Positions 52,141 to 61,733 of a stretch of 64,000 bases of DNA are shown here, in pieces. Under the pieces are notes generated by a model. The model was not told the origin of the DNA, made no database searches, and was given only the letters and a program-made list of their open reading frames with translations. This DNA is from Sulfurovum sp. XGS-02 (GTDB lineage: Bacteria > Campylobacterota > Campylobacteria > Campylobacterales > Sulfurovaceae): contig NZ_CP093312.1 of assembly GCF_023213175.1 (NCBI RefSeq), positions 2,129,080 to 2,193,079 on the forward strand, given 5' to 3'. The translations under genes were made by a program, and so were the position numbers. Position 1 is the first letter of the stretch. Each line of letters begins with the position of its first letter.

Positions 52141-53610
52141 ATGAACAGTATATTTGAACAGATCAACGGTTTTTTAGGTTCGTTTTTCTTCTTTGACATC
52201 TTTTTTGGCAAAATGGAAGGCACAACTATGCCTTTCATCGTTGCATGGCTGATCGTGGGAGGAGTATTTCTTACTTTTCGCTTTGGCTTTATCAATGCAC
52301 GTATGTTTGGTCATGCTTTTAAGATCATCACAGGTAAATATAAAACTGCCGATGATGTAGGAGAGATCACCCCTTTCCAGTCTTTGACCACCGCCCTATC
52401 CGCCACAGTCGGACTTGGAAATATTGCAGGGGTCGCCATTGCCATCGCTGTAGGAGGTCCTGGCGCTACCTTCTGGATGATCCTGGCAGGCTTCTTTGGT
52501 ATGACACTCAAATTCACCGAAGTAACCCTTGCACAGGTCTATAGAGAGAGAAGACCCGATGGACGTATTATGGGTGGTGCTATGCAGTATCTTTCCATAG
52601 GACTCGCCTCTAAAGGATATGTCAAACTGGGAAAAGTACTCGCTGTGATGTTTGCTGTGCTCGCTATAGGAGGAAGTTTGGGTGCGGGGAATGCCTTCCA
52701 AACTTCACAGGCGATGGGAGCACTTTCAGAACGTATCCCTTTCTTTCAAGCCTATCCTATCGTTTTTGGTCTGATCCTGGCAACACTGGTAGGGTTTGTC
52801 ATTATTGGAGGAATTAAGCGTATCGCAAGTACGGCAGAGAAGATCGTTCCTGTGATGGTATTTGTCTATTTGGCAGCATCTCTGTGGATCCTCATCACAA
52901 ATGCCTCTCAAGTGCCTGCTGCGATCTTGACCATCTTTCATGAAGCCTTTGCTCCTACTGCCGTTGCAGGTGGTCTTATAGGTGTGCTTGTACAAGGATT
53001 TAAGCGTGCCGCCTTCTCAAGTGAAGCGGGTATAGGTTCCGCAGCCATTGTACACTCTACTGCTTCGGTCAAATACCCTGTCAGACAGGGGATGGTCGCA
53101 CTGTATGAGCCCTTTATCGATACGATCGTTATCTGTAGTATGACCGCACTTGTGATTGTCACTACAGGTGTCTATGATCCTTCTGGGGAGTTTGCGAACC
53201 TTGTGGCTTCAAAACAGGGTGCAGCTCTAACTGCGGCAGCCTATGGAACGGTTATTTCATGGTTCCCTGTTATCTTGTCATTTTCCATTGTACTTTTTGC
53301 GTTTTCCACGATGATATCATGGTCTTATTATGGCGAGCGTTCCTGGACCTATCTGTTTGGAGAAAAATATACGCTGTTGTATAAACTGATCTTTGTCTCA
53401 TTTACCGTCATAGCATCCGTCACCAGCGCTTCTACGTTGTTAGAATTCTCTGACCTTCTTATCTTGGGAATGGCCCTGCCAAACCTTATAGGGCTCTATA
53501 TGCTGCAAGGTGTTGTGCATGCAAATCTCAAAGCCTATCTTACAAAATGGAAAAGTGGGGAGTTGGATAGAGAGTGTATAGAAAAAGGGGTTTGTGAACC
53601 CAAGTCGTAG
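52141..53610 (+). CDS. Alanine/glycine:cation symporter (AGCS family)
   Basis: 489 residues, about eleven membrane helices. AGCS signatures: LTTALSATVGLGNIAGVAIA (about 81-100), GPGATFWM, and FKRAAFSSEAGIGSAAIVH (about 282-300). Imports Ala or Gly with Na+ or H+. Start ATG with CAGGG upstream. Stands alone, divergent from the tRNA operon. The C-terminus has two cysteines in RECIEKGVCEPKS. Confidence 0.93.
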   Translation: MNSIFEQINGFLGSFFFFDIFFGKMEGTTMPFIVAWLIVGGVFLTFRFGFINARMFGHAFKIITGKYKTADDVGEITPFQSLTTALSATVGLGNIAGVAIAIAVGGPGATFWMILAGFFGMTLKFTEVTLAQVYRERRPDGRIMGGAMQYLSIGLASKGYVKLGKVLAVMFAVLAIGGSLGAGNAFQTSQAMGALSERIPFFQAYPIVFGLILATLVGFVIIGGIKRIASTAEKIVPVMVFVYLAASLWILITNASQVPAAILTIFHEAFAPTAVAGGLIGVLVQGFKRAAFSSEAGIGSAAIVHSTASVKYPVRQGMVALYEPFIDTIVICSMTALVIVTTGVYDPSGEFANLVASKQGAALTAAAYGTVISWFPVILSFSIVLFAFSTMISWSYYGERSWTYLFGEKYTLLYKLIFVSFTVIASVTSASTLLEFSDLLILGMALPNLIGLYMLQGVVHANLKAYLTKWKSGELDRECIEKGVCEPKS

Positions 53611-53646
53611 ATTCGATGTGATCTATATTAAAAGTAGAGAGATGGA

Positions 53647-54642
53647 TCAAACCATCTCCACACCCTTTTCACCCTGTTCAAGTGTACCGATCACATAACC
53701 ATCTGTATTTTCAAGCACGGTATCTACATTTTCAGGGTCTACCACCCATACCATGCCCACACCCATGTTAAAGGCTCTGTACATCTCTTCTTCTTCAACA
53801 TACTGGCTCATGAATTCAAAGATCGGGAGTACCCTGATACTCTCTTTCTTTACGATCGCTCTCATACCCTCTGGAAGAACTCTAGGAAGGTTTTCTATGA
53901 TCCCACCACCTGTGATGTGTGCTAAGGCTTTCACGTACTGTTTATTGGCTTTATACTCTTTGACATAGATACGTGTCGGTTCAAGCAGTGTCTCTACAAG
54001 CGGTTTGCCATTAAAATCATCTTTGAGGCTCATACCCAGCTTGTCAAAGAAAAGTTTTCTTACCAGTGAATATCCGTTAGAGTGTACACCGGAGCTCGGC
54101 ATAGCAATGAGGACCTGCCCCTCCTTCACATTGGCTACCGTGTCCATTTCTGCACGCTCTGCGATACCTACTGCAAATCCTGCAAGGTCAAAGTCATCAT
54201 CTGAGTACATACCCGGCATTTCGGCTGTTTCACCACCTACAAGTGCACATTCGGATCTGCGACACCCCTCTGCAATACCGGCAACGACATCTTTTGCATT
54301 CTCAGGAAGCAATTTACCCGTTGCATAATAGTCCAGGAAGAACATCGGCGTACCGTTGTTACAGATAAGATCATTGACACACATCGCTACAAGGTCAATA
54401 CCTACGGTATCAAGTTTCCCGCTCTCTATGGCAATACGGAGCTTTGTCCCTACACCATCTGTTGCAGAAAGGATCACCGGCTCTTTGTAACCCGTTGGCA
54501 GTGCATAGGCACCGGCAAATGAACCTATGCCTCCGATGACATTTTTATCGAAAGTGGATTTTACATCACTTTTGATCGCTTCTACAAACTCATTACCCGC
54601 ATCGATATCTACACCGGCATCTTTATATGATATATTTGACAT
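53647..54642 (-). CDS. purM: Phosphoribosylformylglycinamidine cyclo-ligase
   Basis: 331 residues. AIR synthetase of purine synthesis. N-terminal YKDAGVDIDAGNE, GGIGSFAGAY, DGVGTKLRIA, then DYYATGKL and GGETAEMPGMY, all typical. TGATG overlap with the upstream small membrane gene. Convergent with the symporter gene. Confidence 0.97.
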   Translation of the reverse strand: MSNISYKDAGVDIDAGNEFVEAIKSDVKSTFDKNVIGGIGSFAGAYALPTGYKEPVILSATDGVGTKLRIAIESGKLDTVGIDLVAMCVNDLICNNGTPMFFLDYYATGKLLPENAKDVVAGIAEGCRRSECALVGGETAEMPGMYSDDDFDLAGFAVGIAERAEMDTVANVKEGQVLIAMPSSGVHSNGYSLVRKLFFDKLGMSLKDDFNGKPLVETLLEPTRIYVKEYKANKQYVKALAHITGGGIIENLPRVLPEGMRAIVKKESIRVLPIFEFMSQYVEEEEMYRAFNMGVGMVWVVDPENVDTVLENTDGYVIGTLEQGEKGVEMV

Positions 54643-54866
54643 CAGTTATTGTCCTTTTCATTGGTTTCTTCACATTTACACGCAGGGAAAATCTTTTTAA
54701 GCATAATAAGCCCTGGACAAAAGCCGGTCAGTCCTGCAATCACAAGCATGACCATCATGGCAAATTGTAAAATAAACGCGGCTGCGTACATGCCAGAACC
54801 TGCTAAGCCCATCACAAAGCCCAGGATACTTGCCTGTATTAAACGTTGTATCTTTTCAGCACACAT
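54642..54866 (-). CDS. Small DUF2892-like membrane protein (74 aa)
   Basis: Two hydrophobic helices (about 10-30 and 33-50) followed by a cytoplasmic tail with Cys-rich PACKCEETNEK. The sequence GLTGFCPGLIML is typical of the DUF2892/YgaP-type transmembrane module, which usually carries thiol or sulfur chemistry. Upstream partner of purM by a one-base overlap; -10 box at 54894-54899. Confidence 0.7.
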   Translation of the reverse strand: MCAEKIQRLIQASILGFVMGLAGSGMYAAAFILQFAMMVMLVIAGLTGFCPGLIMLKKIFPACKCEETNEKDNN

Positions 54867-54893
54867 TTAAAAATCCTTATTAGAAATTGGCGT

Positions 54894-54899
54894 ATTATA
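54894..54899 (-). promoter_or_regulatory. -10 box of the DUF2892-purM pair
   Basis: TATAAT on the minus strand (within GATATAATACGCC) 28 bp before the start codon at 54866. Confidence 0.5.
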
Positions 54900-55004
54900 T
54901 CTAATTTTAGCTGTTTAACTTCCGTTATCACTAAGGAGGACGCTTTTAGAGCAAAGCTCCAAAATTATGTTCTCTTCAGCGGAGGGCTTACACAACTGGT
55001 TGTG

Positions 55005-55319
55005 TTAAGAACGAAGTTTTCGTCCTAACTTCTCCTCCACTGAACCTACTTTGTTACCCAGTCTGCCCACCGGTCCATCACGCCAATCGATCTTGATCGA
55101 ACTGTAGACACGACCGCAATCCTTTTGGAGCTCTTCATAGGCTTTGTTGATCACAGCCAACACTTCTTCTACGGTTTCACCTTCTATGATCGTACCCATT
55201 GGTGTGAGCTGGTAAGCCAGTCCGCTTTTATCTACGATATCTAATACTCTTGCTACAAAGGCACTTTTGCTTTGGGTTTTTTCCGTAGGGAACATTGAAA
55301 ATTCTACTAATGCTGACAT
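55005..55319 (-). CDS. Thiamine-binding-like protein (UPF0045/MTH1187 family)
   Basis: 104 residues from the ATG at 55319 (MSALVEFSMFPTEK); the ATG two codons earlier is an alternative. The family pattern is clear: MSALVEFSMFP, GLAYQLTPMGTIIEGE (about residue 35-50) and VYSSIKIDWR. Ferredoxin-like fold; members bind thiamine or related cations. Role here unknown. A CACAAC/GTTGTG hairpin follows the stop. Confidence 0.85.
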   Translation of the reverse strand: MSALVEFSMFPTEKTQSKSAFVARVLDIVDKSGLAYQLTPMGTIIEGETVEEVLAVINKAYEELQKDCGRVYSSIKIDWRDGPVGRLGNKVGSVEEKLGRKLRS

Positions 55320-55370
55320 GATCATCCTTATTCTTTTAATTTATTTTTGATGTTATAACAGATTATAGGT

Positions 55371-55376
55371 TATAAT
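55371..55376 (+). promoter_or_regulatory. -10 box of the flavoprotein gene
   Basis: TATAAT (in GGTTATAATCC) 29 bp before the start at 55405. Confidence 0.45.
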
Positions 55377-55404
55377 CCAGCATAGTTCGGGTGAAAGGGT
55401 AAAA

Positions 55405-56631
55405 ATGACAGATATCATTGTTGTAGGTGCGGGGGCAGCTGGGCTCGTCGCTGCCATCACCTCTGCAAAGGCAGGTCAAAAGGTACTACTGCTGGAACAA
55501 AATAGCAAGATCGGTAAAAAAATACTCGTTTCTGGTAACGGAAAATGCAACATAGACAACAGATACATCGCTTCACACCGCTTTCATGGAGAGAATCCTG
55601 ATTTTATAGATGCCGTCTTGGAAGGGTATGATTTTAAAGTCGTAGAAAAGTTTTTCACATCTCTGGGGCTTGAGCTCATCGAAGGGAAAGAAGGCAAAAT
55701 GTTTCCTATGTCACTGCAAGCGAGTTCCGTAGTTGAAATACTTGAGTATGAAGCCAAAAAAGCAGGTGTAGAGATACTCTGCGACTCTGCAGTCACATCC
55801 ATTAGTAAAGAAGCGGATACTTTTACGGTAGAGACATCCCAGGGAACCAAGCATTGCAGAAAACTCCTTTTGGCATCAGGTTCACCCGCCGCACCGCAAC
55901 TTGGAGGCTCGAACTCCGGATATGCTTTTGCCACGAAAATGGGCCACACCCTCATACCCCGCCACCCTGCTCTCGTGCAGCTCTGTTCGGATGAAACATG
56001 GGTGAAGAGCTGTGCAGGAGTGAAAGTAGCCGGAGTGGCACAACTCTATGCAAACGGAGAGTACATCACAGAGAAAAAGGGTGACCTGCTTTTCACAAAC
56101 TATGGGATCAGTGGATTGGCCATCCTGGACCTTAGCCGGGAGGCGAGTATAAGGCTGGCAAATTATGACTATTGTGAACTTAACCTGGACCTTATGCCGG
56201 AACTTAGCAAAGAGAAACTTACCAACCTGCTTCTGGGTCGCATAAAAGAGGGAAGTGAGAAATCTATAGAAATATGGCTTCACGGTATCATCAACAAGAA
56301 ACTCATCTCTATCATTTTAGAACAGTCAAAGTGCAAAGCCAAACAGGAACATGAGTTAAACAGAAAAGAGGTTAGCAAGCTTGTCTACACCCTTAAAAAT
56401 CTCAAGCTCTCTATCAACGATACAAAAGGCTTCCAAGGTGCAGAGGTAGCCACAGGTGGGATAAATACCACTGAAGTGAACCCGCAAACGATGGAGTCAA
56501 AACTTGTACCCGGTCTCTATTTTGCAGGGGAGATACTCGATGTCGATGGAGACAGAGGTGGTTTTAACTTTCACTTTGCCTGGGTAAGCGGATTACGTGT
56601 AGGAAATCATTATAAAAGTGAATTCAAATGA
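55405..56631 (+). CDS. BaiN/HI0933-family NAD(P)/FAD-dependent oxidoreductase
   Basis: 408 residues. FAD-binding VVGAGAAGLVAAIT at the N-terminus (residues 5-18), SGNGKCNIDN (family hallmark), LASGSPAAPQLGGSNSGYAF and the end motif GEILDVDGDRGGFNFHFA. HI0933-like flavoproteins reduce unknown substrates. Start preceded by AAAGGG. Overlaps the next small gene by four bases. Confidence 0.92.
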   Translation: MTDIIVVGAGAAGLVAAITSAKAGQKVLLLEQNSKIGKKILVSGNGKCNIDNRYIASHRFHGENPDFIDAVLEGYDFKVVEKFFTSLGLELIEGKEGKMFPMSLQASSVVEILEYEAKKAGVEILCDSAVTSISKEADTFTVETSQGTKHCRKLLLASGSPAAPQLGGSNSGYAFATKMGHTLIPRHPALVQLCSDETWVKSCAGVKVAGVAQLYANGEYITEKKGDLLFTNYGISGLAILDLSREASIRLANYDYCELNLDLMPELSKEKLTNLLLGRIKEGSEKSIEIWLHGIINKKLISIILEQSKCKAKQEHELNRKEVSKLVYTLKNLKLSINDTKGFQGAEVATGGINTTEVNPQTMESKLVPGLYFAGEILDVDGDRGGFNFHFAWVSGLRVGNHYKSEFK

Positions 56632-56849
56632 ATAGTTTCTATATGATATTTTTCTCTCTATTCATGTTCTATCTAGGATACGATATTTACTCAACGAGTA
56701 TTATAAGCTTAAAAGGAATGACTCACTCTCTTAATCAATATGAACAAATTATAATTAGTTTAATATTTGTAATATTTGGTTTATCTGCACTTTACTCAGT
56801 ATTTACAAAAAATACTCAAAATAAAGATAACAATAAGAGAACCAAATAG
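56628..56849 (+). CDS. Small two-helix membrane protein (73 aa)
   Basis: ATG in a four-base overlap with the flavoprotein stop. Two hydrophobic segments (about 3-24 and 41-61) and a Lys/Asn-rich tail. AT-richer than its neighbours. Not recognised. Coupling suggests it belongs with the flavoprotein, but its composition suggests recent arrival. Confidence 0.6.
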   Translation: MNSFYMIFFSLFMFYLGYDIYSTSIISLKGMTHSLNQYEQIIISLIFVIFGLSALYSVFTKNTQNKDNNKRTK

Positions 56850-56947
56850 TCTTTTAGTTTGCTGTAGATTTGAGGGTTGTTGAGAGGAAGCATACGGTCA
56901 GTATGTGACCGAACAAGCTCCCTCGAAGATGCAGTGAAATAAAAGAA

Positions 56948-58765
56948 CTATTTTGCGTTCTTTTTGTCTCTTGCCATTCTTCTTCGGACATTCTCATCCA
57001 GATATTTCTTTCTGATTCTGATAGATTCAGGTGTGATCTCGATAAGCTCATCATCTTCAATCCACTCCATTGCACTTTCAAGAGTGATAGGTCTTGGCGG
57101 TACAAGCTTGATCGCATCATCAGCACCCGAAGTTCTCATGTTTGTAAGCTGCTTTCCTTTCAGTGGGTTCACATCAAGGTCTCCCGGTCTTGCAGATTCA
57201 CCGATCACCATACCTGAGTATACTTTGTCTTGCGGTTTAATGAACATTACACCACGTGCCTGAAGGTTATAGATAGAGAAGGCTACGGCTTCACCGTTAT
57301 CCATAGATACCAGTGCACCCGGTGTTCTGCTCACAACTGTTCCAGAGTAAGGTCTGTACTCCAAATATGAGTGGTTCATGATACCTTCACCCTTCGTGTC
57401 TGTCAAAAACTCATTTCTAAACCCGATCAATCCACGTGCAGGGATCTCAAATTCGATCCTTACTGTACCGTCAGGCATCGGTGTGAGTGAAGTCATCTCA
57501 GCTTTTCTTTTACCGAGTTTTTCAATGGCAACACCCTGGAACTCTTCAGGCACATCCACAACCAAGTGCTCGAACGGTTCCATTCTCACACCCTCTTCTT
57601 CTCTCACAACGACTTCCGGACGTGCAAGAAGGAACTCAAACCCTTCTCTTCTCATATTCTCAGCCAAGATACCGATCTGTAGCTCACCACGACCTGAAAC
57701 TTTAAATGATGCCTCACCAGTAGGCTCCATACGCATAGCGATGTTTGTCTCCATCTCTTTTTCAAGTCTTTCACGGATCTTGTTGGAAGTAACGTGTTTC
57801 CCTTCTGTACCTGCCAAAGGACCGTCGTTTACAGACATAATAACTGAAAGTGTCGGCTCTTCAACATGCATAGGGTCAAGTGCTACCGGATTCACAGGAT
57901 CACAGATAGAGTCACCTACATCGATATCAGCGAACCCTGCGATTGCCACGATATCACCCGCTTCAGCCTCTTGGATCTCGATACGGTCAAGTCCTTTAAA
58001 TCCGATCAGTTTAGAAACCCTCGATTTTGATTTAGAACCATCCGCTTTCACTAGAAGATACTCATCACCTTTTTTCACTCTACCATTGAAGATACGTGTA
58101 ATACCGATACGTCCGACAAAGTTGTCCGAGTCAAGTGTAAATACCTGTGCCTGAGTATCGTTGTCCGCCGAACCTTGCGGATAAGGTACTTTATCCAGGA
58201 TCGCTTCAAAAAGCGGTGTCATATCTTTGTTCTCGTCTTCCATTTCCCATTTTGCATACCCGTCTCTGGCTGCAGCGTAGATCACTGGGAATTCAAGCTG
58301 CTCTTCATTTGCATCTAGAGCAACAAGAAGGTCAAACATCTCATCAAGTACTCTTTCCGGGTCTGCACCGTCCTTATCGATCTTGTTGATCACCACAACA
58401 GGGATAAGCCCCAACTCAATTGCTTTTTTCAAAACGAATTTGGTCTGAGGCATTGCACCTTCCTGTGCATCCACAAGCATAAGTACACCGTCCACCATCT
58501 TAAGTACACGTTCAACCTCACCACCAAAATCGGCGTGACCCGGGGTGTCGATAATATTGATCTTATGATCACCGTACGTAATAGCTGTATTTTTAGAAAG
58601 GATCGTGATCCCTCTCTCTTTTTCGATAGCATTGCTATCCATAGCTCTCTCTTCTACCTGCTGGTGCGCTGCGAACGTACCTGACTGCTGTAGAAGCTGA
58701 TCAACAAGCGTTGTTTTACCGTGGTCAACGTGCGCGATAACGGCAATGTTTTTAATTTTTTGCAT
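56948..58765 (-). CDS. typA: GTPase TypA/BipA
   Basis: 605 residues from the ATG at 58765 ([20 protein letters not shown]), which has AGGA upstream; a longer frame to 58822 is not supported. G1 [10 protein letters not shown]3 [17 protein letters not shown]4 [13 protein letters not shown], and the TypA-specific C-terminal domain ([18 protein letters not shown]). Binds ribosomes under stress and at low temperature. -10 box at 58812-58817. Confidence 0.97.
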   Translation of the reverse strand: MQKIKNIAVIAHVDHGKTTLVDQLLQQSGTFAAHQQVEERAMDSNAIEKERGITILSKNTAITYGDHKINIIDTPGHADFGGEVERVLKMVDGVLMLVDAQEGAMPQTKFVLKKAIELGLIPVVVINKIDKDGADPERVLDEMFDLLVALDANEEQLEFPVIYAAARDGYAKWEMEDENKDMTPLFEAILDKVPYPQGSADNDTQAQVFTLDSDNFVGRIGITRIFNGRVKKGDEYLLVKADGSKSKSRVSKLIGFKGLDRIEIQEAEAGDIVAIAGFADIDVGDSICDPVNPVALDPMHVEEPTLSVIMSVNDGPLAGTEGKHVTSNKIRERLEKEMETNIAMRMEPTGEASFKVSGRGELQIGILAENMRREGFEFLLARPEVVVREEEGVRMEPFEHLVVDVPEEFQGVAIEKLGKRKAEMTSLTPMPDGTVRIEFEIPARGLIGFRNEFLTDTKGEGIMNHSYLEYRPYSGTVVSRTPGALVSMDNGEAVAFSIYNLQARGVMFIKPQDKVYSGMVIGESARPGDLDVNPLKGKQLTNMRTSGADDAIKLVPPRPITLESAMEWIEDDELIEITPESIRIRKKYLDENVRRRMARDKKNAK

Positions 58766-58811
58766 AAAATGTCCTGAAATAGAGCTTTTCGCCCTAATGT
58801 AATTTTCGCGA

Positions 58812-58817
58812 ATTATA
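58812..58817 (-). promoter_or_regulatory. -10 box of typA
   Basis: TATAAT on the minus strand (in GGGTATAATTCGC) 47 bp before the start codon. Confidence 0.5.
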
Positions 58818-58909
58818 CCCAAAAATTACTATATAAGAGATTTTAATATAAAAAATGACCTCATTTAGTTCAATATTCTGTGATTATTTACAGAGATACC
58901 TACCCTTTT

Positions 58910-60013
58910 CTATAGTGAAAATCCGTACAGTTCATGGTAAGTTTTCATCGCATACCGGTCTGTCATCGCTGCAATATAATCTGCAATAACCCGTTCTTTC
59001 GTACGTACATCAAAGAGCTCTTTTTGGTAAGGAGGTAGTAGGTCCGTATCTTCTGTAAATGCTTTGTACAGCCCTTGTATACACTGTTTTCCAGCATGCA
59101 TTTTACGTACGATCTTTTGATGTCTGTAAAGTTTCTGATGCAGCAGTTTTTTGAGTTTTTTCAGCTGTGTTCCTGTCTCTTTTGAAAATCCCACAGGTAA
59201 TTTCTCTTGTGCATCGATGGTCACACAAATAGGCACATCCTGTCGATATACTTTTGTACCCTCTTTTGAATTTTCAATAAAATCTTCTACAAGCAGTTTG
59301 ATGAGTCCTGCCACAAAACGGTGTCTGTAGAGTTTTTCATCTCTTTTCACACCCTCGTTTTGCACCATTGCATCCACTCTTAAACAAAGCGTATCTTTTA
59401 AGAGATCCTCAAAAGTAATCAATCCGTATTTGATACCGTCATCTATGTCATGCGATGTATAGGCGATCTCATCTGCATGATCCACTACCATCGCTTCGAG
59501 TGAAGGATGTTTATCAAGGTTAAAATGAGGATCCAGTCCCTCCAAAAAAGGTTTTTTATAGGGATACGAATGTTTAAGTACCCCTTCTAGCGTAGCAAAT
59601 GTAAGATTGAGCCCGTCAAACTCTTTATAACGTTTTTCCAGTTTGGTCAAAACCCTGAAGGATTGAAAATTGTGTTCAAATCCCAATGCTCTGCCATCTG
59701 CTTTGAGAAGTTTATCCAACTCGTCTCCGCCCACATGCCCGAACGGTGTATGTCCCAGGTCATGTGAAAGTGCGATCACTTCTGCAAGGGTCTCATTGAG
59801 TTCCAGCATGCGTGAAAGTGTTCTGGCGATCTGACTGACTTCGAGTGAATGGGTGAGGCGTGTACGAAAGTAGTCACCCTCATGGTTTAGAAAAACCTGT
59901 GTTTTGTACTCCAAACGTCTGAAAGAGCTGCAGTGGACCACTCTGTCCCTGTCCCTTGCATAGGGGTCTCTAAAATCTTTTTCAAAACTAAAAAATCGTT
60001 CATCAGGTCTCAC
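58910..60013 (-). CDS. dgt: Deoxyguanosinetriphosphate triphosphohydrolase-like protein
   Basis: 367 residues. HD-domain dNTPase: VHCSSFRRLEYKTQVF, RLTHSLEVSQIARTL (first His), ALSHDLGHTPFGHVG (HD pair) and VVDHADEIAYTSHDIDDG (last Asp). Hydrolyses dNTPs to nucleoside and triphosphate. GTG start at 60013 with AAGGA upstream. Divergent from thyX, so dNTP breakdown and dTMP synthesis share an intergenic region. Confidence 0.92.
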   Translation of the reverse strand: MRPDERFFSFEKDFRDPYARDRDRVVHCSSFRRLEYKTQVFLNHEGDYFRTRLTHSLEVSQIARTLSRMLELNETLAEVIALSHDLGHTPFGHVGGDELDKLLKADGRALGFEHNFQSFRVLTKLEKRYKEFDGLNLTFATLEGVLKHSYPYKKPFLEGLDPHFNLDKHPSLEAMVVDHADEIAYTSHDIDDGIKYGLITFEDLLKDTLCLRVDAMVQNEGVKRDEKLYRHRFVAGLIKLLVEDFIENSKEGTKVYRQDVPICVTIDAQEKLPVGFSKETGTQLKKLKKLLHQKLYRHQKIVRKMHAGKQCIQGLYKAFTEDTDLLPPYQKELFDVRTKERVIADYIAAMTDRYAMKTYHELYGFSL

Positions 60014-60048
60014 GTCTTAATCCTTATATAGCTCTAAATTTATAGTGA

Positions 60049-60054
60049 TATAAT
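60049..60054 (+). promoter_or_regulatory. -10 box of thyX
   Basis: TATAAT (in GTGATATAATTG) 30 bp before the thyX ATG. Confidence 0.5.
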
Positions 60055-60083
60055 TGTATCTAAATATATGAGGGAGTGTGCCC

Positions 60084-60923
60084 ATGGAAACAATGGAAAT
60101 GTATCACATAGCGTATGACAAACCTAAAGTTACACTTTTACAACAATCTGGCCTCGGTGTTGCAGAGATCGCAGCAAGAACATGTTATGACAGTTTTGAA
60201 AACTCTGAAAACGAATGTGTGAAGCATGCAATGTTAGATCTGGATACCGATGCCATCAATAACATCGATGATTCAGATCTTCTTTCTAGTCTTGCATGGG
60301 TACATCACCATCACTCCATCATAGAACATGCAACTTTGAGTTATTTGATACAAGGCACTTCCAGAGGTGTGCTTCAGGAGCATGCAAGACACAGACTCCA
60401 AGCCATTTCTGTAAGAAGTACACGCTACACGATGTCAAGCGTTATCAATGCGTTTGTCGCCTCACTTGAGGCGGAAGACGGTCTTACCTTCTTCTTTGAA
60501 ACACTTCTTGCCTTAAACCTCTTTGTAATTACAGACAGAGAGTATTTGCACATCGAGATCAAAGCCATCTATGACAAATTACATTTTCAATATCAAAGGG
60601 ACACTGATTTCATACATACTGCCGTAGCAAAATCTTCTATTCCTTTCATCGAAGAAAACAAAGGCCATGCTGCTGCGCTTTTTAAAGCCTTGGAAAACGG
60701 AAAGAAAAAAAGAAATGTGGGAGATGGATTTAAACACATCGTCACAGATAACTGGAAAGTGGATATGGTCGTTACCTTCAATATCAGAAGTCTTAAAAAC
60801 TATTTTGACCTCAGGGATTCCGGTGCGGCATGGTTCCAGATACAATGGCTGGCAGAGGAAATGAAAGCAGTCACCCCTGTAAAATATCTGAAACTCATAG
60901 ATAAAAACTATAAAGATAAATAA
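60084..60923 (+). CDS. thyX: Flavin-dependent thymidylate synthase
   Basis: 279 residues from the ATG at 60084, with GGGAG upstream; a GTG six bases earlier is also possible. ThyX motif RHRLQAISVRSTRY (RHR-x7-S, about residue 105), HHSIIEHATLSYLIQG before it, and a C-terminal domain ending in ROS-like FDLRDSGAAWFQIQWLAEE. Makes dTMP from dUMP with methylenetetrahydrofolate and FADH2. Longer than the common ~230 residues by an internal insertion. Confidence 0.92.
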   Translation: METMEMYHIAYDKPKVTLLQQSGLGVAEIAARTCYDSFENSENECVKHAMLDLDTDAINNIDDSDLLSSLAWVHHHHSIIEHATLSYLIQGTSRGVLQEHARHRLQAISVRSTRYTMSSVINAFVASLEAEDGLTFFFETLLALNLFVITDREYLHIEIKAIYDKLHFQYQRDTDFIHTAVAKSSIPFIEENKGHAAALFKALENGKKKRNVGDGFKHIVTDNWKVDMVVTFNIRSLKNYFDLRDSGAAWFQIQWLAEEMKAVTPVKYLKLIDKNYKDK

Positions 60924-60973
60924 TAGCATAAAGGTCGGTTTTTTAGATTTTAGAAATATATTTAAGAAATTAA

Positions 60974-61003
60974 TTGACATTTAATATTACATATTAATAT
61001 AAT
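60974..61003 (+). promoter_or_regulatory. Promoter of the outer-membrane barrel gene
   Basis: TTGACA (60974-60979) and TATAAT (60998-61003), 18 bp apart, followed by a 39-nt leader with AAGGAG before the ATG. Near-consensus; expect high expression. Confidence 0.75.
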
Positions 61004-61042
61004 ATATTCTAATGATAATTTCAAATATACAAGGAGTGTAAA

Positions 61043-61594
61043 ATGAAAAAATTTAATCTTTCATTAGTAGCGTTTTTGGCAATGAGTACACTCGCAACGG
61101 CGGGTGGGGATATCGCACCGGTTGAACCTGTGGTAGAAACTCCGGTAGTGGCAGAACCTACAGGCTCATTATATGCAGGTTTGGGTTATTCCTATATGAA
61201 CTTGGATCCTGATAACAGTACGGAGGCAGACGGTGATGCAGTTCTTTTACTGGCAGGATACAACTTTAACCAATATATTGGTGTAGAGGGTAGATATACC
61301 GGACTTACAGATTGTCTTGAAAACAGTGCCATCTATCTTAAACCTATGTATCCAATGGGTGGAATTACACTTTACGGATTGCTCGGGTACGGACAGGTAG
61401 ATTATGACCATGGTGTGAGTTTATCCGAATCCGGTTTTCAATGGGGTCTGGGTGCCAGCTATGAAGTGGTTGAGAATATAGATGTTTTTGTAGATTATAC
61501 AAACCTCTATGATGACACGGGATTCGATGGCGAATTACCAAACCAAGATGTTCTAGCTGATTCTATCAGTATAGGATTTACCTATACATTCTGA
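61043..61594 (+). CDS. Small outer-membrane beta-barrel protein
   Basis: 183 residues. Signal peptide (1-20, ending TATA-GG), a Pro/Val-rich linker (PVEPVVETPVVAEPT), then about eight amphipathic strands of the OmpA-like/porin type (SLYAGLGYSYMNLD, VLLLAGYNFNQYIGVEGRY, FQWGLGASYEV) ending in the C-terminal Phe (GFTYTF). Eight-stranded barrels of this size are structural or adhesin-like. Strong promoter and a terminator on both sides make it a single-gene unit. Confidence 0.85.
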   Translation: MKKFNLSLVAFLAMSTLATAGGDIAPVEPVVETPVVAEPTGSLYAGLGYSYMNLDPDNSTEADGDAVLLLAGYNFNQYIGVEGRYTGLTDCLENSAIYLKPMYPMGGITLYGLLGYGQVDYDHGVSLSESGFQWGLGASYEVVENIDVFVDYTNLYDDTGFDGELPNQDVLADSISIGFTYTF

Positions 61595-61599
61595 AACGG

Positions 61600-61622
61600 G
61601 GTTAAGCCTTCACGGCTTAGCC
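61600..61622 (+). terminator. Terminator of the barrel gene
   Basis: GGTTAAGCC-TTCAC-GGCTTAGCC (one mismatch), starting six bases after the stop; followed by TTATAAAA, with only a short T-run, so of moderate strength. Confidence 0.55.
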
Positions 61623-61733
61623 TTATAAAAACGCTCACTCATTTACCCTTTCCTGCTACAATTGAACTTAGACTAAATTTCACTATAATACGTTTTCATA
61701 ATATTTTGATACTTTAAAATTTGGAGCACTTTT